Source: Salinimicrobium profundisediminis (GTDB lineage Bacteria > Bacteroidota > Bacteroidia > Flavobacteriales > Flavobacteriaceae). Taken from it: a DNA stretch of 64,000 nt. Location: NCBI RefSeq assembly GCF_026241755.1, contig NZ_JAPJDA010000001.1, forward strand, positions 62,001 to 126,000. The letters run 5' to 3'. The translations under genes were made by a program, and so were the position numbers. The notes below the pieces were generated by a model, which was given only the letters and a program-made list of their open reading frames with translations, had not been told where the DNA came from and did not search any database. The first letter of the stretch is position 1. Each line of letters starts with the position of its first letter. Positions 1 to 7,161 of the stretch are shown in pieces.

Positions 1-472
1 TGTAGTAAAGAATATTGATGTGTATGGCGAGATGCACCGTTACATTCCGGTACTGGCTAAGAACGCCGGCTACTCGCGTATAGACGAAAAAGTAGTACAG
101 CACCAGGCAAGGAAATACGGAAAAACAAAATTTGGAGCCGAGCGTTTTATTAACGGCTTTCTTGATCTCATCACCATTTGGTTCCTGTCAAGTTTTGCCC
201 GCAGGCCCATGCACCTTTTTGGCGCCCTGGGCGTGCTCATGTTTTTCTTCGGCTTCCTTTCTGCTGTGGTAATTGGCGCCTCCAAATTATACAAGCTTTA
301 CCAGGGCTTACCCAGTATCCTGGTGACCGATAATCCGTGGTTTTATATCTCCCTTACCACCATGATCCTGGGTACATTGCTCTTCATTGCAGGCTTTTTG
401 GGCGAATTGATCTTAAGAAGCAGTAGAGATAAAGAACGCTACCGCATTAGCGAAACTACAGGAGAGATTTAA
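1..472 (+). CDS. Family 2 glycosyltransferase, C-terminal part (5' truncated by window)
   Basis: The reading frame is open from the first bases (VVKNIDVYGEMHRYIPVLAKNAGY), so the start lies outside the window. Visible are the end of a catalytic domain and two hydrophobic segments, about residues 65-95 (LFGALGVLMFFFGFLSAVVIGA) and 110-140 (WFYISLTTMILGTLLFIAGFLGEL of the visible part), followed by a short basic tail. The ending with GEMHRYIP and two C-terminal membrane helices is typical of DPM1/GtrB-like GT2 enzymes that move sugars from nucleotide donors to a polyprenyl phosphate at the inner membrane. The catalytic DxD motif lies upstream and is not visible, so the substrate cannot be called. 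The phosphohexomutase gene follows after 52 bases. Confidence 0.72.
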   Translation, partial: VVKNIDVYGEMHRYIPVLAKNAGYSRIDEKVVQHQARKYGKTKFGAERFINGFLDLITIWFLSSFARRPMHLFGALGVLMFFFGFLSAVVIGASKLYKLYQGLPSILVTDNPWFYISLTTMILGTLLFIAGFLGELILRSSRDKERYRISETTGEI

Positions 473-494
473 CGGGCTTTACCACATAAATCCT

Positions 495-502
495 TATTTT
501 TG
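495..502 (+). promoter_or_regulatory. Candidate Bacteroidota -7 element (TATTTTTG)
   Basis: Matches the Bacteroidota sigma-A -7 consensus TAnnTTTG and ends 22 bases before the mutase start codon. No clear TTTG -33 element sits at the usual 19-21 base spacing, so this is a partial match. Confidence 0.3.
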
Positions 503-524
503 TTACTGAAAAAAAACTTTTAGC

Positions 525-2255
525 ATGAGCTATTACGATATAAAAACACGAGCAGAATCATGGTTAAATCCTGAATTTGATAACGAAACCCAACTTCGAA
601 TTAAAGAACTCCTTGAAAAAGATCCCGATGAACTAAAGGAAAGCTTTTATAAAGACCTTGAGTTTGGAACAGGAGGAATGCGTGGTATTATGGGTGTTGG
701 CACCAACAGGATCAATAAATACACCCTCGGTAAAAACACCCAGGGACTTTCAAATTACCTTAAAGCACAATTTCCCGAAGAAGATATTAAAGTGGTAATT
801 GCATACGATTGCCGCCAAAACAGTAGGGAACTTGCACAGGTGGTAGCCAATGTCTTTTCGGCAAACGGAATTAAGGTTTTTCTTTTTTCTGAATTACGCC
901 CTACGCCCGAACTTTCTTTTTCTGTAAAATATCTCGATTGCCACTGCGGAATTGTTCTTACCGCATCACACAATCCGCCCGAATATAACGGATATAAAGT
1001 TTACTGGCAGGACGGCGGCCAACTGGTGCCACCACAAGACAAAGAGATCGTGGAAGAGATTGCCAGCCTCCAGTATTCCGAAATAAAATTTGAAGCCAAT
1101 AAAGATCTTATTGAACTTATAGATACCAAAATTGACAAGGCTTTTGTGGAAGCATCTGTCAAAAATGGCAGTTTTGACACCTCACAGGAAGCCAAGGACA
1201 ATCTCAACATCGTCTTTACTTCTCTTCACGGTACCGCCATAAAGCTCAATCCAAAAGTTTTGGAAGCTGCAGGTTACAAAAATGTTCACATTGTGCAGGA
1301 ACAGGCCGAGCCAGACGGGACTTTCCCCACTGTTGCATCTCCAAACCCCGAAGAACCTGCAGCCCTAAAAATGGCTTTAGAAAAAGCTAAAGAAATTAAT
1401 GCCGATATTGTTATAGGTACCGATCCCGATGGCGATCGCCTTGGAGTTGCCGTAAGAAACCTTGATGGTGAAATGGAACTCTTAAACGGAAACCAGACCA
1501 TGCTGGTCATGACCTGGTTCCTGCTTGAGCAATGGAAGAAGCAGGACAAAATTAAAGGCCGTGAATTTGTAGGTTCAACTATTGTGTCTACGCCTATGAT
1601 GAGAGTGGTTACCGAAAGTTATGGCGTGCAGTACAAAGAAGGGCTTACCGGCTTTAAATGGATTGCAAAAATGATCAAAGACAACCCCGGTCTCAACTAT
1701 ATAGGAGGCGGCGAAGAGAGCTTTGGGTTTATGGTGGGAGATTTTGTACGCGACAAAGATGCCGCTACCTCTACCCTTCTGGCTTGTGAAATAGCAGCTC
1801 AAATGAAAGCTGAGGGAATTTCGTTCTACGAAAAACTACTCGAACTTTACACAGAGTTTGGTTTTTATAAAGAAGAATTGATCTCCCTTGTCAAAAAAGG
1901 TATAGACGGCGCCGAGCAAATCAAGAACATGATGGTGAGCCTGCGCGACAATCCGCTGTCTGAGATCAATGGCGAGAAAGTTGTGTTGGTTGAAGATTAT
2001 GAGAGCTCAAAAGCTTTTCATTATGACCTTACAGACACCAGGATGGAGACGCTTGATGTTCCGAAGTCTAACGTGTTGATATATTACACTGAAAACGGAA
2101 CTAAAGTAGCTGCCCGTCCTAGTGGAACCGAGCCTAAAATCAAGTTTTATATAAGCGTGAATGCTCAGTTGGATAGTGTAAGCGATTATGAAAAAGTTAA
2201 ACAAAACCTTTCAGAAAAAATTGCTGCTGTAAAATCAGATTTAAAACTGGCTTAA
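525..2255 (+). CDS. Phospho-sugar mutase (phosphoglucomutase/phosphomannomutase family)
   Basis: A 576-aa alpha-D-phosphohexomutase that interconverts hexose-1-phosphate and hexose-6-phosphate in the cytoplasm. All family landmarks are present: the active-site serine loop TASHNPPEYNGYK (about residue 146), the metal-binding loop DPDGDR (about 303), the sugar-recognition loop GGGEESFGF (about 396) and the phosphate-binding loop RPSGTEPKIKFY near the C-terminus. The length fits the long PgcA-like subgroup found in Bacteroidota. Sequence alone does not say whether glucose or mannose phosphate is preferred. If it accepts mannose-1-phosphate, it would connect the GH130 product of the mannan operon to ManA; that link is inference. 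The ABC exporter follows 10 bases downstream, so the two are probably cotranscribed. Confidence 0.93.
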   Translation: MSYYDIKTRAESWLNPEFDNETQLRIKELLEKDPDELKESFYKDLEFGTGGMRGIMGVGTNRINKYTLGKNTQGLSNYLKAQFPEEDIKVVIAYDCRQNSRELAQVVANVFSANGIKVFLFSELRPTPELSFSVKYLDCHCGIVLTASHNPPEYNGYKVYWQDGGQLVPPQDKEIVEEIASLQYSEIKFEANKDLIELIDTKIDKAFVEASVKNGSFDTSQEAKDNLNIVFTSLHGTAIKLNPKVLEAAGYKNVHIVQEQAEPDGTFPTVASPNPEEPAALKMALEKAKEINADIVIGTDPDGDRLGVAVRNLDGEMELLNGNQTMLVMTWFLLEQWKKQDKIKGREFVGSTIVSTPMMRVVTESYGVQYKEGLTGFKWIAKMIKDNPGLNYIGGGEESFGFMVGDFVRDKDAATSTLLACEIAAQMKAEGISFYEKLLELYTEFGFYKEELISLVKKGIDGAEQIKNMMVSLRDNPLSEINGEKVVLVEDYESSKAFHYDLTDTRMETLDVPKSNVLIYYTENGTKVAARPSGTEPKIKFYISVNAQLDSVSDYEKVKQNLSEKIAAVKSDLKLA

Positions 2256-2265
2256 GCCACCCTAC

Positions 2266-4089
2266 ATGAATTACTTTAAGAGAATTATGAGGTTCGCGAT
2301 CCCCTATAAGAGGTTCGCGATCCTCAACATTATTTGCAACATTTTCTATGCGCTCTTTAGCACCATGTCTTTCCTGGCACTCATTCCTGTTATCCAGATC
2401 CTGTTTGACAAGACTAAAAGAGTGGCAGTAGAACCGCGCTGGGCCGGGTTGGGAAGTATAAAAGATTATGTGGTTGATTTATTCAACTATGAAGTAACCC
2501 GTCGCGTTAATGAAGATGAAGTCACTGCCCTATTATTTGTCTGCGGAATTGTTGTAATCCTTTTCTTCTTAAAGAACCTTTTTGGATACCTGGCTGCATT
2601 CTTCATCACTTTTCTTCGGAATGGGGTGCTGCGCGATGTAAGAAACGCTATTTATGATAAGATCCTGGTGCTACCGGTTTCCTATTTTTCTGAAAAACGA
2701 AAAGGTGACACCATTTCCCGAATTACTGCCGATGTGAATGAGGTGCAAACCTCCTTTCTATCAATCTTAGAACTGGTTGTTCGTGAACCCCTCACAATTA
2801 TCTTTACCATCACGGCCATGCTTATCATGAGCCCTACCCTCACGGTTTTTGTGTTTGTTTTTCTACCTATATCGGGATTTGTAATTTCTGCAATTGGTAA
2901 AAAACTTAAAAGCAAATCCAACCAGGCACAAGAGGAGAATGGCTATTTTCTTTCTCTGGTAGAAGAAACCCTGTCCAGCCTCAAAATTGTAAAAGGTTTT
3001 AATGCTGAAGAAAAATTCAGGTATAAATTTCACGATTCCACCAACAGGCTTAAAAGGATACTTGACAGCTTGCTAAACCGCCAAAACCTCGCCTCTCCTA
3101 CCAGTGAGTTCCTGGGGATCTTTGTAATTGTTATCATACTCTGGTTTGGTGGAAATATGGTACTGGTTGAGGGCACCCTTGATGGCGCCACCTTTATAGC
3201 CTTTATGGGGCTGGCCTACAACATTCTTACCCCGGCAAAACAAATTAGCAAGGCGAGTTACAGCGTGAAAAAGGGAGACGCCGCGGCGGAAAGGATATTT
3301 CAGGTTTTGGATACTGAAACAAATATCAAAGATGCCAAAAATGCCATCGAAAAAAGCCATTTTGAAGAGGTAATAGAGATTGATAATGTTTCCTTTAGGT
3401 ATGAAGAAGAAAATGTACTGAAAAATTTCAGCATTTCTGTGCCTAAGGGATCTACTGTTGCTCTGGTAGGACAATCGGGAAGCGGAAAGTCTACCATTGC
3501 CAACCTGGTCACCCGCTTTTATGACGTAAACGAAGGATCTATCAAGATCGACGGGATTGATATTCGGGAAATGACAAAAAAATCCCTGCGGAATTTAATG
3601 GGACTGGTTACTCAGGATTCTATCCTCTTTAATGATACCATTCGTAATAACGTGGGGCTTGGAAAAGACAATGCGACCGATGAAGAGATCATTGATGCCT
3701 TAAAGATTGCCAACGCATGGGAATTTGTCAAAGACCTGCCCCAGGCCCTTCAAACCAATATTGGGGACAGCGGTAATAAATTGAGCGGTGGTCAAAAACA
3801 ACGGCTTTCTATTGCACGTGCAGTATTGAAAAATCCGCCAATCATGATCCTGGACGAAGCCACCTCGGCCCTTGATACCGAAAGCGAAAGACTGGTTCAA
3901 AAAGCCCTTGAAAACATGATGAAGAACAGGACTTCTATTGTTATTGCCCACAGGCTTTCAACCATCCAAAATGCCGATCACATTGTGGTGATGCAAAAAG
4001 GCCAGATTGTGGAGCAGGGAAAACATGAAGAACTGTTGACCAAAAAAGCTGTTTATCACAAACTGGTAGAGATGCAGTCATTCGAGTAA
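2266..4089 (+). CDS. ABC exporter, fused membrane and ATP-binding domains (MsbA-like)
   Basis: A 607-aa half-transporter with an N-terminal type I exporter membrane domain (about residues 15-325, six predicted helices) and a C-terminal nucleotide-binding domain. Walker A GQSGSGKST (about residue 403), Q-loop TQDS, signature LSGGQKQR (about 505), Walker B IMILDEATSALD and the H-loop histidine in IAHRLST are all intact. It probably works as a homodimer in the inner membrane. The length and order match MsbA-like lipid/drug exporters, but the substrate cannot be told from sequence. It follows the mutase with a 10-base gap and is closed by two hairpin terminators. A 14-bp direct repeat near the start encodes two RFAI copies. 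Confidence 0.9.
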   Translation: MNYFKRIMRFAIPYKRFAILNIICNIFYALFSTMSFLALIPVIQILFDKTKRVAVEPRWAGLGSIKDYVVDLFNYEVTRRVNEDEVTALLFVCGIVVILFFLKNLFGYLAAFFITFLRNGVLRDVRNAIYDKILVLPVSYFSEKRKGDTISRITADVNEVQTSFLSILELVVREPLTIIFTITAMLIMSPTLTVFVFVFLPISGFVISAIGKKLKSKSNQAQEENGYFLSLVEETLSSLKIVKGFNAEEKFRYKFHDSTNRLKRILDSLLNRQNLASPTSEFLGIFVIVIILWFGGNMVLVEGTLDGATFIAFMGLAYNILTPAKQISKASYSVKKGDAAAERIFQVLDTETNIKDAKNAIEKSHFEEVIEIDNVSFRYEEENVLKNFSISVPKGSTVALVGQSGSGKSTIANLVTRFYDVNEGSIKIDGIDIREMTKKSLRNLMGLVTQDSILFNDTIRNNVGLGKDNATDEEIIDALKIANAWEFVKDLPQALQTNIGDSGNKLSGGQKQRLSIARAVLKNPPIMILDEATSALDTESERLVQKALENMMKNRTSIVIAHRLSTIQNADHIVVMQKGQIVEQGKHEELLTKKAVYHKLVEMQSFE

Positions 4090-4106
4090 AAGCTTTTAAG
4101 AATATT

Positions 4107-4147
4107 AAAAAAGGGTTCCAAAAATGGCATTTTTGGAACCCTTTTTT
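4107..4147. terminator. Perfect palindromic terminator (CAAAAATGGCATTTTTG core)
   Basis: Two perfectly complementary 20-base arms (4107-4126 and 4128-4147) flank a single central G, with A-tract and T-tract ends that allow Rho-independent termination on either strand. It sits 17 bases after the ABC exporter stop. The inner core CAAAAATGGCATTTTTG also occurs at 36.6 kb and, with one base changed, at 22.7 kb. Confidence 0.85.
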
Positions 4148-4171
4148 ATTTGTAGGATACATTTTAAAACA

Positions 4172-4204
4172 AAAAAAATGGATGAGTAGGTCATCCATTT
4201 TTTA
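4172..4204 (+). terminator. Second, tandem hairpin terminator
   Basis: ATGGATGA (4178-4185) pairs with TCATCCAT (4191-4198) around a 5-base loop. The stem is flanked by a run of A and a run of T that extend the pairing. It lies 25 bases after the palindromic terminator, as a backup stop. Confidence 0.6.
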
Positions 4205-4352
4205 AAATCTCCGCACCACTTGGGGGAATTGTGGTATAACGGTTCTTAAATCGGGGGCAAAAAAGATCACTTTTTCACGATGTGAAGATACTACAAAAAA
4301 TGATATAAAAAAATATTTTGTGTATTTTATCCTATATTTTGTGTATTTCATC
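4205..4352 (+). repeat. Gene-free stretch with an 18-bp direct repeat at 21-bp period
   Basis: Between the ABC exporter and the sigma factor there is no coding signal. Two near-identical copies of TATTTTGTGTATTTYATC lie at 4314-4331 and 4335-4352 with one mismatch and a repeat period of 21 bp, two turns of DNA. They end about 33 bases upstream of the proposed sigma-factor -33 box, a position suited to a regulator or UP-like element. The remaining bases are AT-rich and show nothing else. Confidence 0.5.
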
Positions 4353-4384
4353 GATATTTCTGTCTTTCCTTATAACTTCAGCCT

Positions 4385-4417
4385 TTTGTGGTAATTAAGG
4401 ATTTCCTGCTATCTTTA
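4385..4417 (+). promoter_or_regulatory. Candidate promoter of the ECF sigma factor gene
   Basis: TTTG at 4385-4388 and TATCTTTA at 4410-4417 are separated by 21 bases, close to the Bacteroidota TTTG/TAnnTTTG arrangement (last -7 base differs). Transcription would begin a few bases before the proposed start codon, giving a very short leader. Confidence 0.42.
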
Positions 4418-4428
4418 CCGGCTTAAAA

Positions 4429-4986
4429 TTGTGGTGCCTTTTGAGTTCTTCCGAAGAAAAATTAGTTTCCCAACTTCAGGATCCAGAGTCCAGAAATGCG
4501 GCGTTTCGGGAGTTACTGCAACTCTACCAGGAACGCCTGTACTGGCAGTGCCGCAATATTGTGAAGAATCACGAAGATGCCGATGATGTTTTGCAAAACA
4601 CCTTTATAAAGATCTTCAGGAACATTGATAAATTTAAAGGAGACAGCCAGTTATTCTCCTGGATGTACCGCATTGCCACTAATGAGTCCATTACCTTTTT
4701 AAACAACAGGGCCAAAAAGCAACAAATAAGTTCTGAAGATCTTCAGCAAAAAATCATTGACAATCTTGAAAACGACGTCTTCTTTGAAGGCGATGAAATT
4801 CAGTTAAAGTTACAAAAAGCCATTGCCACCCTTCCGGAGAAACAACAACAGGTTTTTAACATGAAGTACTTCCAGGAATTGAAGTATAAAGAAATTTCTG
4901 ATATCTTAGGTACTTCCGAAGGTGCTTTAAAGGCTTCATATCACCATGCCACCAAAAAAATTGAAGAATTTTTAAAACAGGGTTAA
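4429..4986 (+). CDS. ECF-type RNA polymerase sigma factor
   Basis: A 185-aa ECF sigma factor that directs RNA polymerase to selected promoters. Region 2 is clear (QERLYWQCRNIVKNHEDADDVLQNTFIKIF, then the FSWMYRIATNES block) and region 4 is a helix-turn-helix (LPEKQQQVFNMKYFQELKYKEISDILGTSEGALKASYHHA). No ATG exists near the N-terminus. The frame opens at TTG 4429, and TTG 4441 would give LSSSEEKLV, which resembles the usual N-terminus of homologues. The start is therefore uncertain by four codons. The two following genes (a one-helix membrane protein and a small periplasmic protein) form a cassette common in Flavobacteriaceae and are probably its regulators. Confidence 0.88.
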   Translation: MWCLLSSSEEKLVSQLQDPESRNAAFRELLQLYQERLYWQCRNIVKNHEDADDVLQNTFIKIFRNIDKFKGDSQLFSWMYRIATNESITFLNNRAKKQQISSEDLQQKIIDNLENDVFFEGDEIQLKLQKAIATLPEKQQQVFNMKYFQELKYKEISDILGTSEGALKASYHHATKKIEEFLKQG

Positions 4987-5018
4987 ACCTTTGGGAGAAT
5001 TTTCAGTCAAATAATTAA

Positions 5019-5525
5019 ATGAAAAAGAACGGGTTACCATATCACAATACATCAGGATTCAAAGTTCCGGAAGGTTATTTCCAGGACTTCGAAGCCCGTA
5101 TGATGTCTCGCGTGACCGAAGATGAAAAGAGCTTTGGCGACAATCCTTTCAAGGTGCCCAACGATTATTTTGAACATCTTGGCGACAGGGTATTTGAAAA
5201 GATTGAAACTCCAAAAGAAGGAAAGGTCATTCCTCTTTTCAACAGGAAGATTTGGTCTTATGTTGCCAGTGTTGCAGCAGTGGTGGCCATTCTTTTTAGC
5301 ACCGTGATCTTTAACGATAACAGTGAAGTAGGTTTTGAAGACCTCAACATTACTGCCGTTGAAAATTATCTTTTAGAATCGATTGATACAGATAACCCAA
5401 ACGAGACCGATTTTGCACCTTATGAAATAACTGCTTCGGCAAACCCCAATATTGATAAAGAAGCCCTGTATGAATACCTAAATGAGAATATTGAAGAACC
5501 GGCGCTTCTACTTAATGAAAACTAG
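5019..5525 (+). CDS. Single-pass membrane protein, probable anti-sigma-type partner
   Basis: A 168-aa protein of unassigned family. The N-terminal half carries two copies of a short motif, GFKVPEGYFQDFEARM (about residues 13-28) and PFKVPNDYFEHLGDRV (about 43-58), followed by one membrane helix (about 77-98, IWSYVASVAAVVAILFSTVIF) and an acidic C-terminal part that would be periplasmic. This cytoplasmic-motif/one-helix/periplasmic-tail layout and its position 32 bases after an ECF sigma gene suggest an anti-sigma-like role. No zinc-binding anti-sigma motif (HxxxCxxC) is present. The function is inferred from context only. Confidence 0.7.
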   Translation: MKKNGLPYHNTSGFKVPEGYFQDFEARMMSRVTEDEKSFGDNPFKVPNDYFEHLGDRVFEKIETPKEGKVIPLFNRKIWSYVASVAAVVAILFSTVIFNDNSEVGFEDLNITAVENYLLESIDTDNPNETDFAPYEITASANPNIDKEALYEYLNENIEEPALLLNEN

Positions 5526-5964
5526 CATGAAAAATATTTTGTTTATGATCCTCTTCCTTACTGCCGGCTTTTATGCCAAAGCACAGGATAAGGATGGGCA
5601 CCGCGAGAAGATAAAAGCGCTCAAAACAGCCTATATTACTGAAGGGCTTAATTTAACGGCTCAGGAAGCCCAAAAATTTTGGCCTCTTTACAACGAATAT
5701 GTTGATAAACGCAGGGACCTGTACCGCCAGGAGAGAGCCGAAGTTGAAAACATTGAGTGCATTACCGAAGACAGGGCAAATGCCAAACTCGACGAGTACG
5801 TGTCTCTTGAACGTGAAGATTACCTGTTAAAAAAGAAATATTACAACGATCTCAAACAGATCTTTAGCGCCCGCAGAATTATGCAGCTAAAGAAGGTTGA
5901 AGATGAATTTAATCACAAGATGATGCTGGAGTATCGCCAGCGGAAGGATTCAAATAATAAATAG
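5515..5964 (+). CDS. Small periplasmic protein, sensor-of-ECF-sigma-like
   Basis: About 149 aa from ATG 5515 (MKTSMKNILF), or 145 aa from ATG 5527, one base after the upstream stop. The frame extends upstream to 5482, but that would put residues before the signal peptide. A signal peptide (NILFMILFLTAGFYAKAQ) is followed by a charged, helical body rich in K, E, R and Y (FWPLYNEYVDKRRDLYRQERAEVE and LKKKYYNDLKQIFSARRIMQLKKVEDEF), recalling Spy/CpxP-like helical hooks. It overlaps or abuts the preceding gene, so translation is probably coupled. By context it would be the periplasmic sensor of the sigma factor cassette. Confidence 0.72.
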   Translation: MKTSMKNILFMILFLTAGFYAKAQDKDGHREKIKALKTAYITEGLNLTAQEAQKFWPLYNEYVDKRRDLYRQERAEVENIECITEDRANAKLDEYVSLEREDYLLKKKYYNDLKQIFSARRIMQLKKVEDEFNHKMMLEYRQRKDSNNK

Positions 5965-5984
5965 TTTTTTGGTTGGTTAGTTGG

Positions 5985-6017
5985 AATGATCCGGTTGCCG
6001 AAAGGCGCCGGATCATT
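5985..6017. terminator. Hairpin between convergent genes
   Basis: AATGATCCGG (5985-5994) pairs with CCGGATCATT (6008-6017), with an inner GCC/GGC stem around GAAA. It lies between the convergent sensor gene and the BNR-like lipoprotein gene. The T-tract is interrupted, so strength is uncertain. Confidence 0.55.
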
Positions 6018-6022
6018 TGGTT

Positions 6023-7087
6023 TTACCTGAATTTTAATTTTGCCAGCCTGTTCTTTCCTGCCGCGTAAGCCACGCTGTCATTTAGAAATCTGATAGTGTA
6101 AAAACCTTCGGGTGAAAGTTCTTTCCAGCTCTGGCCGGCATCTTTGGAATACGAGATACCTGTAAATCCTACAACCACCATTTCCTTGCCATCACCACCG
6201 GGAACGTAACGCACACTACTCTTGTAACCGGGATCCTGGCCATCGGCAATGAGGTTCCAGGTCTTTCCGCCATCTGTAGTCAGGGCCTTATTGGCAGTAT
6301 TTTCTTCGGGAGCCGTGTAATCTCCTCCAATGATCACGCCTTGTTGTTCATCATAAAAATCCATAGCGTAGCCGCCCTGGGTGCTTTTTCCCTGCACCAG
6401 TGGCGTATCGAAGACTTCCCAGGTTTTTCCTTTATTGGGTGTGAAGTAAACTCTTGATCTGGCTCCTCCCGAAAGTATCCAGGCCTTCTCCCCTTCTACC
6501 GCAATGTTTGCATTGCTCGCTGCAAAGGCCGCTTCACCTTCGGCTGCTTCAGGGAGTTGATCGCAGGGAAGTTTATTCCAGCTCTTCCCGCCATCGCGGG
6601 TAATTATAACTGAAAGACAATCCTCCACCGGATCTCCCATCGCTATACCTTCTTTATCGTTCCAAAAGGTCATGGCATCATAAAAGACTTTTCCACCTTC
6701 TTCCTTATACACCAGTTCCATTTGTCCGCTGTCGCCAGTTTTGTACAAAAGCGCCGGATTTGCAACGCTTAGCATAAAAAAATCTTCGGAAGTCCCTGCC
6801 ACAGCCCTAAATTCGGGAGCAATGGAATCATACTGTTGTCGGCTTACCCGCACCTCATCTTTAGCCGAATTGTAAATACCATAAGCCCCGTTTGATCCCG
6901 CAAAGGCCAAATCTTGTCCCATGACCTCAATAGCCCTGATGCTGATGGAATCCTCAAGCAGCAAGTCAATCTCAACTTCAGTAAAAGCTTGCCGCTCTCT
7001 GGTCACAACTTCCTGCTGTTGTTCATTTTTAGGATCTGATTTACAACCGATTATTAATATAAATAGAAGAAAAACTATACGCTTCAT
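6023..7087 (-). CDS. BNR/YCF48-like beta-propeller lipoprotein
   Basis: A 354-aa lipoprotein with a short signal peptide and lipobox (LFILIIGCKSD). The body has repeated BNR/Asp-box-like motifs: ITRDGGKSWNKL, TPNKGKTWEVF, TTDGGKTWNLI and SKDAGQSWKEL, separated by beta-rich blocks, as expected for a sialidase-type or YCF48-like propeller. Homologues are often annotated as oxidoreductase or glycosyl hydrolase, but no catalytic residues of sialidases can be seen, so no enzymatic call is made. It is a single gene, convergent with the sigma cassette and divergent from the methyltransferase gene. Confidence 0.75.
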   Translation of the reverse strand: MKRIVFLLFILIIGCKSDPKNEQQQEVVTRERQAFTEVEIDLLLEDSISIRAIEVMGQDLAFAGSNGAYGIYNSAKDEVRVSRQQYDSIAPEFRAVAGTSEDFFMLSVANPALLYKTGDSGQMELVYKEEGGKVFYDAMTFWNDKEGIAMGDPVEDCLSVIITRDGGKSWNKLPCDQLPEAAEGEAAFAASNANIAVEGEKAWILSGGARSRVYFTPNKGKTWEVFDTPLVQGKSTQGGYAMDFYDEQQGVIIGGDYTAPEENTANKALTTDGGKTWNLIADGQDPGYKSSVRYVPGGDGKEMVVVGFTGISYSKDAGQSWKELSPEGFYTIRFLNDSVAYAAGKNRLAKLKFR

Positions 7088-7135
7088 AACCTGAATTTGA
7101 AGGTAAAGATAGATTTTTCCGAAGTTTAAAAAGCT

Positions 7136-7143
7136 TACCTTTG
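7136..7143 (+). promoter_or_regulatory. Candidate -7 element (TACCTTTG)
   Basis: Exact TAnnTTTG match ending 18 bases before the methyltransferase start. No TTTG is found at the -33 spacing, only T-rich sequence. Confidence 0.35.
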
Positions 7144-7161
7144 CGCCTTTAAATAAAATTT

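Noticed and set aside
2289-2323. 14-bp direct repeat (GAGGTTCGCGATCC, twice, 21 bases apart) at the start of the ABC exporter gene
   Set aside because: It lies inside the coding frame and keeps it (two RFAI copies); a small tandem duplication in a variable N-terminus explains it.
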